From positions 1-64,000 of the forward strand of contig NZ_VOXD01000023.1 in assembly GCF_008014675.1 (NCBI RefSeq): 64,000 nucleotides of DNA. The letters are read 5' to 3'. The stretch's first letter is position 1, and the number at the start of each line of letters is the position of its first letter. Below the pieces are notes generated by a model. The model was not told the DNA's origin, searched no databases, and worked only from the letters and a program-made list of their open reading frames with translations. This DNA comes from Neolewinella aurantiaca (lineage in GTDB: Bacteria; Bacteroidota; Bacteroidia; Chitinophagales; Saprospiraceae). Of the stretch, positions 38,501 through 44,685 are shown one piece after another. Made by a program: the position numbers and the translations under genes.

Positions 38501-39565
38501 GGCCCGACCGGCAAGTTCGATGGTACGTACTCCGGTGGTAAAATAATCCGTATCACCAACGCGGTAAACACCTCCCTGGCAAAGTTTCACTTCCAGCATG
38601 GTGGGCTCCGGAATCGGGTAAAGGTTCACCTCCTGGCAAACAGGAGTAAGGTCTCCGCAAAATGCCGGTTGCACGCTTGCAAAATCAGCCCGCAATTCAT
38701 CAAAAGTCAGGCTTCCGTCCAGGGTAACCTGGTCCAGTTCACCGAGTCGGTAACTTAACCCGCAGATTTCATAGCTCCCAGCCGGGAGGTTGCCCAGGTT
38801 GACGTTGTCTTGCAGCATGAACACCGAATCGTTACGCGCAACCGCAAAAGTGTATCCGTACAACGCGGCGTCGGGTCGGGGCTGGCGGTAACGAGGGGTA
38901 AGGCCCAGCGGTATACTCATCGATTCTTCGCAAAATTCGAGATTAGGGATGGGTTCCAGTTCTCCGGCATTGGCAAAACAACACGGCCCTTCACTGTTGA
39001 GGTCGTCGCAAAACTCCAGCAAAATATAGGTAATCCTCCCCTCCTGCCCGGTCCGGGCGGTATTGAAGCTGAAGGTCCAGTCACCGTTTACCGGACCGTT
39101 GTTAAAGTCTTCGAAACAGCCCGTTGCCGGGAGGTAACTTCCCTGCGACAGCCCGAAGGCCGGCCAGTTGTAAGGATCGTTGTTGTTCCATTGGCCGGGG
39201 GCACTGCCATCCGGGTCTGCGCCTTCGGCGCAGGTGTTGAAGTCTATGAACCAGCGTGCCAGGTTGGTAGGTGGTCGTGTCTGACTATTCACCGGCCCAA
39301 CCAGCTCGACTGACTGCCCGGCAGGACTCGTTACCGTCATCGTGAAGTCGTACACGTAGCTGTGCTGGAAGTAAACCGTGATGCCGCAAAGCCCCTGCGC
39401 GGGGTCGGCCAGATCATTGTTCAGGTAATTTTCGATCGAGACGGCTACCTCCGTTAATCCCTGGTTACCAATCGCGATGGTATCGGTGTAGCCACACCGC
39501 TGCCCCCAGGCAAAAGAGGACAGCCCGCAGAGCAGGAGGAGGTGTAGTAGTTTATGGGGCAACAT
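32570..39565 (-). CDS. 2331-aa T9SS type B adhesin: P-domain, 18 PKD-like repeats, SprB repeat
   Basis: A signal peptide (to about residue 21, SSFAWGQ) is followed by a proprotein-convertase-type P domain (about 25-185; YVYDFTMTVTSPAG, NGPVNGDWTF). Next are three short GCDSVV repeats (about 345-480), then 18 repeats of roughly 80-90 aa of PKD/Ig-like type, each starting with a pattern like AGPD...L.C followed by a Y.W strand. A SprB-like repeat (GTGPFRYRLDSG ... GLPVGSYTLEVIGADGCS) and a C-terminal CHU_C/T9SS type B sorting domain (VPTAFSPNGDTSNELF ... VYDRWGELMYDL) complete it. The design is that of a cell-surface filamentous adhesin. Three dispersed repeat units lie in its coding sequence. 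No catalytic domain was seen. Confidence 0.9.
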   Translation of the reverse strand: MLPHKLLHLLLLCGLSSFAWGQRCGYTDTIAIGNQGLTEVAVSIENYLNNDLADPAQGLCGITVYFQHSYVYDFTMTVTSPAGQSVELVGPVNSQTRPPTNLARWFIDFNTCAEGADPDGSAPGQWNNNDPYNWPAFGLSQGSYLPATGCFEDFNNGPVNGDWTFSFNTARTGQEGRITYILLEFCDDLNSEGPCCFANAGELEPIPNLEFCEESMSIPLGLTPRYRQPRPDAALYGYTFAVARNDSVFMLQDNVNLGNLPAGSYEICGLSYRLGELDQVTLDGSLTFDELRADFASVQPAFCGDLTPVCQEVNLYPIPEPTMLEVKLCQGGVYRVGDTDYFTTGVRTIELAGRAGCDSVVVLDLEIVETLFETKDTTICAEAVYVQGSNVYNSPGTYIDTIPSFLGCDSVVTLNLSVAPPIEKDTLAAVCAGDAFMIGAEAFTTTGNYTRTIPAANGCDSTVMLDLVVLNPEIVFQPVGPGLTCDSPTLLMDASQSTFEYLNRGVWTDVEGNDLSFLRSFTADTAGLYFYELSNQTRGVGCTVKDSILVEDFRFEVEAELALTQVQCDGLNEPCNFISCRNPTPGILATPDSLGPLYDYTWVSPAGGNIIGAADGPGITVDAPGVYNLTIENAFSGCRLDTFFAMGIDTLTPVTFFGGNELLNCETTEITLVGDTLQPNNSFLDYRWSGGCLPGEASGPVFVTDCPGTYTLTVTNRRSGCSNDTMFTVVQDISPSNLSLAPATAPLSCYFPERLLDASGSSSANGQEFYWTYENAADTIGTASTYVATRAGSYTLTAVDTISRCAATRTIIAPADTLRPVAAAGPDTLEINCYNNEFLLGGGSSSIGPEMRYSWVRLSEPNDTLGRLVSFFVEDPGGYFEFTVTDTDNGCVSTDRTRVLSRLDTPRIRIELPLDFDCFVDSVALDARATNLSYDNLQNWSGPCLSPARDTNLTWAYCPGTYYYSVVNLETGCQTRDSVTIELADNSVVALLPDSAFLDCETGLTRLDRSAGTDAPVVRWFRDGEPVGLVGMRPTVSLPGEYTLVLGNFNESCLDTARIVVSADCPALAIVVPPDSITCARSLVELDATVSFPVPGPNVMTEWIIPAGATTQPGATDRELTVFTPGQYAFVVNNLVSGQTDTAFVEVTRNLISPVSEAGDRDTVSCYFPSVTLDGAGSSSGPLFDYVWTNTADDTLSQSITAEVTSGGIYLLRVTQRETGCSSVSNVRIVNDLTVPGLDFTSAVIPCDTTDFKLAVIPDIPGDYTFAWMGPALVADADYDTVRIGHQGVYNVEVTNTGNGCSVTDSVEATRLPCPPFPRLRDTSLSCVQDTVFLEATFRDPCQGCTYTWRRNESVVPGETETRLPVTETGDYTIVVINQFGLQGRATATVTDSRQVPADNAGPDQELSCKITDVLLWEPAPEPPFPFTYRWIGPNGNTLVGADRDSLRVSIGGLYQLETTNTLSSCVVIDSVMVRYDTIVPIADAGPERLLDCDNKRRVLDGINSSLGNRYVYRWSGGPSVACLEGTNVLNPIVRCGGDYQLMVMDTVNGCRSVADVRVEVDEALPVVIPYPDTSVNCARDTLLLYGEDITRPNINYGWEEVLATGNESLPEVGPGILEVTGSGTFRFYIQDTLNGCENDFTVDVTADLDVPTLTISAADTFFCELDSLLVTGEADLVNGREPQVEWMSRTGFFIGNADSMVATIFQPDTYLFTVTDPGNSCSATDSVIIFRDVSAPIVTAGNDTTLTCSRSQVELFGEGTTISGLSTYEWTTMDGRIVSGTFNQTPVVAATGRYLLTVTDPVSGCTGADILLVTADTIAPVATVSAPLGTRLDCNREEVLLDGRTNQAVSTVDFQWTGPGDLTLEPQTRPDDLPVTVSGPYQLVVTQQRNGCRDTLVAVVSEDFTVPSPVIEPPLEFTCLRDSFALELNPASLAINYRYRWFNAADSLLGRETEQVIFADGEYTLITVDLGNGCQDTTFTLVGSDFAEPVVILREPEVLNCDRVQAAIDGRGSSNGPRFDPVWTSEAGDIITTNDPYLVRGREPGYYYLKVTDEVNGCETLDSIELQREAVQIAGLSLEVDQPACEQDRDGAVEITGVQNGTGPFRYRLDSGLLTERTNYEGLPVGSYTLEVIGADGCSFLETFEVLMGPDPEVNLREDTTINLGDSIDLSFITTFQNWDTLLWTSSGPLPPTTNDSFIRVSPLESQTYRLQILDEEGCSATDFVVITVDGQVDVYVPTAFSPNGDTSNELFRPYAGSQVQGLLNFKVYDRWGELMYDLNTDPLRETDNFGWDGRLDGRLMNPQVFIWELELELVDGTVMRKLGDFVLLR
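32781..32797 (-). repeat. Dispersed repeat unit in the adhesin sorting domain
   Basis: TGCACCTGCGATCCCGC, exact core in reverse orientation, is read as AGSQVQ within the C-terminal sorting domain. Confidence 0.7.
37329..37346 (+). repeat. Dispersed repeat unit at an adhesin repeat boundary
   Basis: GGCGCGGTCGCAGGTGCA is an exact consensus copy. On the coding strand it gives LAPATAP at the start of one PKD-like repeat. Confidence 0.78.
37866..37883 (-). repeat. Dispersed repeat unit inside the adhesin gene
   Basis: TGCACCTGCGTCAGCGCC, exact core in reverse orientation, encodes ALTQVQ at the start of a linker in the PKD-like array. Confidence 0.75.
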
Positions 39566-39640
39566 TGGCGGTAAAACGCTTAGGATAAGGGATTGATTGT
39601 AAAGGTAGAGGTTAGATCTTTAGCTGATGAATGGCTTTGG

Positions 39641-40906
39641 TTATTTCACCGGGCTCACCTTTATACGTCCAGTTTTCAGCCTTACTTCCAGTTCTCCGTC
39701 CCTGACGTCGTCGGGGTCGACAATCAGGCGTCCTTCCTGGCTCACGAGAGCGTACCCACGGGCAAGCGTGGTTTCCGGTCTGAGAGCGGTCAGGAGTTGC
39801 TCGAGGTGATTGAGTTGGTCGCTGGCCGAGGCAAGAGCGGCCGGGGGAATCCGCTTCAGGTCTGCTTCCAACCGGTCTGTCCTGAAAGTTTCGGCGGTCA
39901 GCGCAGACCGGGCGGCCTGGTGGTTGGCCTGCGCAAGCCGGTCGAGCCGGGGCGACTCCCAACCAGTAATCTGGTGGCCCGACTGCGCAATGCGCCGCCC
40001 CAGTTGCAGAACCCTGCCCTCGGTCGCTACCAGTCGTTCGATCAGGAATACGGCCGCAGCAGTTGGTGTTTTCAGGCTCCGGTGAGCGATGCGGTCCAGC
40101 ACGCTTTCATCGGTTTCGTGGCCGATTCCTACGATTACGGGCAGGCCGTGTTCCGCTACTGCCCGGCAGAGTTGTTCTTCGTCGAAAGCGGCGAGATCGG
40201 TACGTCCGCCGCCACCACGGACAATCACTACGGCATCAAAGCGATCAGACCAGTTTCTTCCAATTTCCCGGAGGCGACGGATAATTTCGGGGCTGGCCTG
40301 AACGCCCTGCATCGCGGCGGTGAATACTTTTAGTTTGAACTGATAGCCGTACGGGTTGGCTTCCAGCTGCTGGCGGAAGTCGGCGAGGCCCGCGGCCGTA
40401 TCCGAAGAGATGATCGCCAGGCGCTGCGGAGCCAGCGCCAGAGGTAAACGTCCGTTACGCTCCAGCAGGTCTTCGGCCGAAAGGCGCTCAAGGGTCAGTT
40501 GCCGGCGGCGCTCAAGTTCGCCGATGGTGAAGGCCGGGTCGACATCCTCAACGGAGAGGCGCAGCCCGAACCGCTCGTGGAAAGTGGCGTTTACGCGTAT
40601 CCTGACCGACATTCCTTGCTGGAAGAGCCCATCGACGAGCGGCTTGCCGTAGTTGAGGCGGAGGTCCCGGACTTTCGTGGCCCACACCACGCCTTCCATC
40701 TGGGCGACGATCTGATCGGTATCCGGGTCTTTTTGTACCAAACTCAACCACTGATGGCCACGCGACTCATTTACCTGCGCCAGCTCTGCGGCCACCCACA
40801 CCGGCTCGGGCATATTCAGAGCAAATACCCTGCGGATGAAGTTAGTTAAGTCGGCTAGCTGGTAAGTTTCGGGAGTCAATTTGATGTTTTGAGAGGCAAA
40901 CGCCAC
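39641..40906 (-). CDS. xseA: Exodeoxyribonuclease VII large subunit
   Basis: XseA with XseB forms exonuclease VII, which degrades single-stranded DNA in both directions. The 421-aa protein has the N-terminal OB-fold (VWVAAELAQVNESRGHQWLSLV), LAIISSDTAAGLADF, VVIVRGGGGRTDLAAFD, IGHETDESVLDRIAHRSLKTPTA and the C-terminal LARGYALVS with its closing beta strand. Initiation is at GTG (40906). A TATCTTTG box lies 17 nt upstream. The small subunit gene xseB was not seen in the window. Confidence 0.93.
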   Translation of the reverse strand: MAFASQNIKLTPETYQLADLTNFIRRVFALNMPEPVWVAAELAQVNESRGHQWLSLVQKDPDTDQIVAQMEGVVWATKVRDLRLNYGKPLVDGLFQQGMSVRIRVNATFHERFGLRLSVEDVDPAFTIGELERRRQLTLERLSAEDLLERNGRLPLALAPQRLAIISSDTAAGLADFRQQLEANPYGYQFKLKVFTAAMQGVQASPEIIRRLREIGRNWSDRFDAVVIVRGGGGRTDLAAFDEEQLCRAVAEHGLPVIVGIGHETDESVLDRIAHRSLKTPTAAAVFLIERLVATEGRVLQLGRRIAQSGHQITGWESPRLDRLAQANHQAARSALTAETFRTDRLEADLKRIPPAALASASDQLNHLEQLLTALRPETTLARGYALVSQEGRLIVDPDDVRDGELEVRLKTGRIKVSPVK

Positions 40907-40923
40907 AGGTTAGTTCCGGCCGC

Positions 40924-40931
40924 CAAAGATA
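40924..40931 (-). promoter_or_regulatory. Candidate xseA promoter box TATCTTTG
   Basis: Read on the minus strand, TATCTTTG lies 17 nt upstream of the GTG start at 40906 and matches the consensus fully. Confidence 0.6.
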
Positions 40932-41017
40932 ATCACCGAAGCAACTTTTAGCTAAACACGCTCACGTTGGTTTTCTCCTCCCCCACCGCATAAGGGTGAA
41001 ATGTTCCTGTATGGGGT

Positions 41018-41055
41018 AAAAAAAAGGAAGCCCGGGCTCAACGCCCAGGCTTTCC
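41018..41055 (-). terminator. Orphan minus-strand terminator
   Basis: A GC-rich stem (GGAAGCCCGGGC at 41026-41037 with GCCCAGGCTTTCC at 41043-41055) is preceded on the plus strand by eight A residues, so on the minus strand it ends in T8. No minus-strand gene lies directly upstream of it (41056-41415). The 509-bp gap 40907-41415 also holds a repeat pair and a 12-codon open frame, ATG 41086 to stop 41124, beginning MKNLILC. Confidence 0.6.
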
Positions 41056-41212
41056 TGTAAAACACCTAAAACCCATATTCATATCATGAAAAACCTAATT
41101 CTTTGTGTACTTCCCGGCAGATAGTTTGCTAAATAAGCTTTCTTCCTCCGGGAGACGCTGTTATGACGGCAGGTTTGAAAAAAGGTAACAGGTATTTTAA
41201 TTTTTTTTTCCG

Positions 41213-41310
41213 GGCGGGGCCGCAGGTGCCGGGTAAAAGGATGAGAAGCAGAGCTTTTATAAGAGGCAAAAATGGCTCTTCCAACCTTTTCTGCACCTGC
41301 GTTGAGCGCC
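41213..41310. repeat. Inverted pair of dispersed repeat units
   Basis: A forward unit GGCGGGGCCGCAGGTGCC (41213-41230) and reverse unit TGCACCTGCGTTGAGCGCC (41292-41310) flank a loop of about 61 nt. The arms continue into partly complementary AAAAGG and CCTTTT. Confidence 0.78.
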
Positions 41311-41415
41311 GTCGGTCGATACAATGCGGACCTTTATCGGATAAGCAGAAATATGTTTAAACCACATGGCCTCAGGAAACCTTATATTGCCACATCATTA
41401 AAACAATAAAGACCC

Positions 41416-42381
41416 ATGGATTTACCCATTGCAGTACTTGGCTTTCTTGCCTTCTTTGCCTTCCTTATCTTTAACGGTGCATTTTTCACCGTCAAGCAAC
41501 AGTCAATGGCTGTGCTCGAGCGACTTGGTAAGTTTCAAAGTATCAAAGGGCCCGGCCTTCATTTTAAAATTCCGTTTGTAGACAAAGTCGCGGGAAAAAT
41601 GAGCCTCAAAGTTCGCCAGCTCGACGTAAACGTAGAGACAAAAACGAAGGACAATGTATTTGTAAAACTCAAAGTAGGCGTTCAGTATGTAGTTGGTGAA
41701 GACAGTGTGTTCGATGCCTTTTACAAACTAGCCAACCCAGACGAGCAAATCAACTCTTACATCTTTGATGTTGTACGGGCAGAAGTGCCGAAAATGAAAC
41801 TCGACGATGTTTTCGAGCGTAAAGACGACATCGCCAACGCGATCAAATCCGAATTGCAAGACGCCATGGAGAGTTATGGCTACAATATTGTAAGAGCTCT
41901 CGTAACCGATATCGACCCGGACGCGACCGTTAAATCAGCAATGAACCGGATCAACGCTGCAGAACGCGAGAAACTCGCCGCTGAGTACGAAGCAGAAGCC
42001 GATCGCATCCGCATCGTTGCCAAGGCCAAGGCCGAAGCCGAATCCAAGCGCCTTCAGGGTCAGGGTATCGCCGATCAGCGTCGTGAGATCGCAAAAGGTC
42101 TTGAGGAATCGGTAGACATTCTTAACTCCGTAGGCATCAACAGCCAGGAAGCCTCAGCACTGATCGTCGTTACCCAGCACTACGATACGTTGCAGAGCAT
42201 GGGCGAGAACGTGAACTCTAACCTCATCATGCTGCCCAACTCTCCGAACGCCGGCTCCGACATGCTGAGCCAGATGACGGCCAGTTTCATCGCCAGCCAG
42301 CAGATGGGCGAAGAGATGAAGACCGCTACCGATGCTATCAAAGCAAAAAAGGTGAAAGAGAAGATCGAACTTAAGCGATAG
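41416..42381 (+). CDS. SPFH/band-7 (QmcA/paraslipin-like) membrane protein
   Basis: This 321-aa protein has one N-terminal membrane segment (LAVLGFLAFFAFLIFNG-like) followed by an SPFH domain (VKQQSMAVLERLGKF, GPGLHFKIPFVDKV, VKLKVGVQYVV) and a long coiled-coil helix rich in Ala/Glu/Lys (AAEREKLAAEYEAEADRI). Such proteins form ring-like oligomers in the inner membrane and organise membrane proteases or microdomains. The usual companion NfeD gene is not adjacent. A kinase-like gene begins 27 bp downstream on the same strand. Confidence 0.9.
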   Translation: MDLPIAVLGFLAFFAFLIFNGAFFTVKQQSMAVLERLGKFQSIKGPGLHFKIPFVDKVAGKMSLKVRQLDVNVETKTKDNVFVKLKVGVQYVVGEDSVFDAFYKLANPDEQINSYIFDVVRAEVPKMKLDDVFERKDDIANAIKSELQDAMESYGYNIVRALVTDIDPDATVKSAMNRINAAEREKLAAEYEAEADRIRIVAKAKAEAESKRLQGQGIADQRREIAKGLEESVDILNSVGINSQEASALIVVTQHYDTLQSMGENVNSNLIMLPNSPNAGSDMLSQMTASFIASQQMGEEMKTATDAIKAKKVKEKIELKR

Positions 42382-42408
42382 TACCTCAAAGCCACTTTAC
42401 GAGCTCGA

Positions 42409-42918
42409 ATGACCATTTTAGTTACCGGTCCTGAATCTTCAGGCAAAACCACCCTTGCCAGGGACCTTGCCTGGGCACTCGACGGAACCTATGTAGCCGA
42501 AGCCGCCCGGGACTATCTGGAAGAACGCGACGGTAAGTATTCCGAAACCGATCTGCCCGCAATATGGGACAGACAGAAGAAAGCCGAAGACGCAGCACGT
42601 GCGTCTTCGGCTTCTTTTGTGGTTTGTGACACCGGGCCGGAAGTGATCCGCATCTGGGCCGAGGTGAAGTATGGCCTTTGTCCTCATGACGTGCTGGAAG
42701 CATCCCTCAACCGGCATTATGACCTGATTCTGCTCTGTCGCCCTGATCTGCCCTGGGAACCAGATCCGCTGCGGGAAGCCCGGGACCAACAGGAACGCGA
42801 AGACCTGTTAGAACGTTACCGGAAAGTACTGGCCGACCGGCCATATCAGGAAATTTACGGCAAAGCACGGCTCTTCAGGGCGCTCCGAATTACACAAGAA
42901 ATGAACGCCCGGATTTAG
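42409..42918 (+). CDS. NadR-like P-loop kinase
   Basis: The 169-aa cytoplasmic protein has a P-loop (LVTGPESSGKTTLARDLA) and the NadR ribosylnicotinamide-kinase-type features: EAARDYLEERDGKYSETDL, VVCDTGPEVIRIWAEVKYG and the LID-like DLPWEPDPLREARDQQERE. It lacks a nucleotidyltransferase domain. Nicotinamide riboside phosphorylation is the likely activity, from family similarity only. Its TAG stop (42916-42918) overlaps the TAA stop of the convergent lipoprotein gene. Confidence 0.83.
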   Translation: MTILVTGPESSGKTTLARDLAWALDGTYVAEAARDYLEERDGKYSETDLPAIWDRQKKAEDAARASSASFVVCDTGPEVIRIWAEVKYGLCPHDVLEASLNRHYDLILLCRPDLPWEPDPLREARDQQEREDLLERYRKVLADRPYQEIYGKARLFRALRITQEMNARI

Positions 42919-43976
42919 AAGCCTAACTTCATCACCTCGCCGTGGTACTCTCCGCGCAGGTTTGCCCCACGGAAGGACTCAAAATCGAAGCGGATACTGA
43001 ACTCGTCTCCTTCGATGTACACAAGAGTTTCTCCGGTATCCATTGGTTCGTCGTCGAGAGCTGTTCCCGTCCTGAAGTCCATCTGGCGGCAAAAGTAAGA
43101 GCCAGTTACCTGCCCTGTGTTTATCTCTCTGAAATAACCGTTAAAGGTTTCAAACGTGTTGCTGATCTTATGTCGGCCGGATTCTAAATCTCCTCCGCTA
43201 CTATTGGCAAGGGCCAACAGCATTACGTCACTCTCTCCCAAAAGATCTTCGGCATTGTGAACAGGTTCTTCCGTCAAATAGAGGCGGTAATAATTGCTGT
43301 ATGGAACCAGGTATGCGTTTGTTAAAGCAAAAGATTCTTCGTCACGCAGCATATAATTCTCTCCGGAAAAATCTTCCGGGCTGACCTCCTCTGCTTCGGG
43401 GCTGACGGGGTTAACCGGTACCAGAGGTCCCGTGAAGGTTCCGCGAAAAGTATGCCGTGGATTCGCATTATGCAGAATATCTACCTCAACGAGGTATTCC
43501 CCATCCTGAGCGGAAATTGTGACGGTACTGCCGCTATCGAACCTCAGGTCGCGCAGCAAATAACTTCCGGCGGATACGATGTAACTGGTTTCGGTACCGG
43601 CATCAAGCAAAGAGCCATCGCTGACCCGGAACTCCCCTACCGGTACAGGGTTATCTGATTGCAACAGAATTGCTGCGGTAGGCTCGGGGACCTCGTTGCG
43701 GAGATTGTCGTTATCCAGAACATCGCTTTCGGTTAGTACGAGGTGATGCTGGAAAGTTTGCCCGTCGGGCATAGCAGTTGTGCGGACATAGGCATAAAAT
43801 AAGTCTACTTCTATGTAGCCGAATTTGAAGTTGGTGGAAGCGGACGGTTCGTCGGGTTCTGTGATTTGCCCGGCGTCGCCGGGCGTTCGGATGATGAAAT
43901 CTTCAGATTCCTCAATACAGGAAAAGGATGAGATGCAGAGTAGTGAGAACAGGATGGTCCGGGTAAAAAACGACAT
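42915..43976 (-). CDS. Putative lipoprotein of unknown function
   Basis: This 353-aa protein has a lipoprotein signal (LFSLLCISSFSCIEES, Cys about 20). The body is predicted mostly beta, with acidic stretches and one internal Pro/Glu-rich linker (VNPVSPEAEEVSPEDF) separating two halves of similar character. No family was recognised. The ATG at 43976 gives the better signal peptide; the frame is open to 44009. The gene is tail to tail with the kinase gene and the two overlap by 4 nt. Confidence 0.75.
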   Translation of the reverse strand: MSFFTRTILFSLLCISSFSCIEESEDFIIRTPGDAGQITEPDEPSASTNFKFGYIEVDLFYAYVRTTAMPDGQTFQHHLVLTESDVLDNDNLRNEVPEPTAAILLQSDNPVPVGEFRVSDGSLLDAGTETSYIVSAGSYLLRDLRFDSGSTVTISAQDGEYLVEVDILHNANPRHTFRGTFTGPLVPVNPVSPEAEEVSPEDFSGENYMLRDEESFALTNAYLVPYSNYYRLYLTEEPVHNAEDLLGESDVMLLALANSSGGDLESGRHKISNTFETFNGYFREINTGQVTGSYFCRQMDFRTGTALDDEPMDTGETLVYIEGDEFSIRFDFESFRGANLRGEYHGEVMKLGF

Positions 43977-44147
43977 AAAACTGGGGTTTAGGTTTCTGAA
44001 AAAACTCAAGCCTGAAGCAGCAAGAGTGGTTTAGGATCAGGAAGTTAGTGGTTTTCGGTCTTTACACACAAGCACAAACCATGAATTTTCAATCATTTAA
44101 ATAAATTTTAAGGCTACAGTCCTGATAATCTTTTCATTGATCGGAGC

Positions 44148-44497
44148 GGCGCGGGCGCAGGATGCAAACAAGGTTTCTCGAACAGGGTACTGATCAGATT
44201 ATCGCTCAACCCCCACCCCAACCCGTGAGCTTCGCTGCTGCCTTCGGCGGTCCCACGGGGGATGGGCTAGTGAAAACGCTACGCGTTTTGGGTTGCAAGC
44301 TCTTAGGCGGTGACTATGATCTCGAGCTAAAAGCTTAAAATCGAATCCTATGCGTCAGCCCTGCCCCTCCCGGCCTCCCCACACCGCTGCGCTGGGGAGG
44401 AGCAATCTCGACAATCTGGTTTGCGCCCTTCTGAACAGGGTACTGATCAAGTGTAAAAACCGTGCCGTTCAACCAAGCCTGTACCTGCGATTGCGCC
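44148..44497. repeat. Expanded inverted repeat pair with a 253-bp insertion-like segment
   Basis: A forward unit GGCGCGGGCGCAGGATGCA (44148-44166) and reverse unit TGTACCTGCGATTGCGCC (44480-44497) are far apart for a pair. Between them GAACAGGGTACTGATCA occurs twice (44180-44196 and 44433-44449). Removing one copy plus the 236 bp between them would leave a loop of about 60 nt, as in the other pairs. The gap 43977-44685 contains no recognisable gene. Confidence 0.7.
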
Positions 44498-44685
44498 AAA
44501 AAATCCTCTTATTGGGAGGGGGGATAAAACAGGTTAGCGGGGTATACTCCATGTTTAGTTTAAGTTAATTTTTCTCATCTGCAACCAATCCGCTTTTTAT
44601 CTCGTAAGTAAATGCAACAAATTTGCAACGCGGCTGCTCCTTGTGGAGAGCTGATGTTGACACACCCACACAATTACCTCATTTG

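Noticed and set aside
12925-41310. Inverted repeat pairs as simple Rho-independent terminators
   Set aside because: Loops are 40-75 nt, there are no T runs, and the same sequence recurs as single units inside genes.
41079-41324. Possible 81-aa minus-strand gene in the gap after xseA
   Set aside because: It is translated mostly from the repeat pair and has no protein-like features.
44350-44568. Possible small gene of 72 codons in the gap before the TonB receptor
   Set aside because: It runs across the direct repeat and the reverse repeat unit, with no motif and low-complexity composition.
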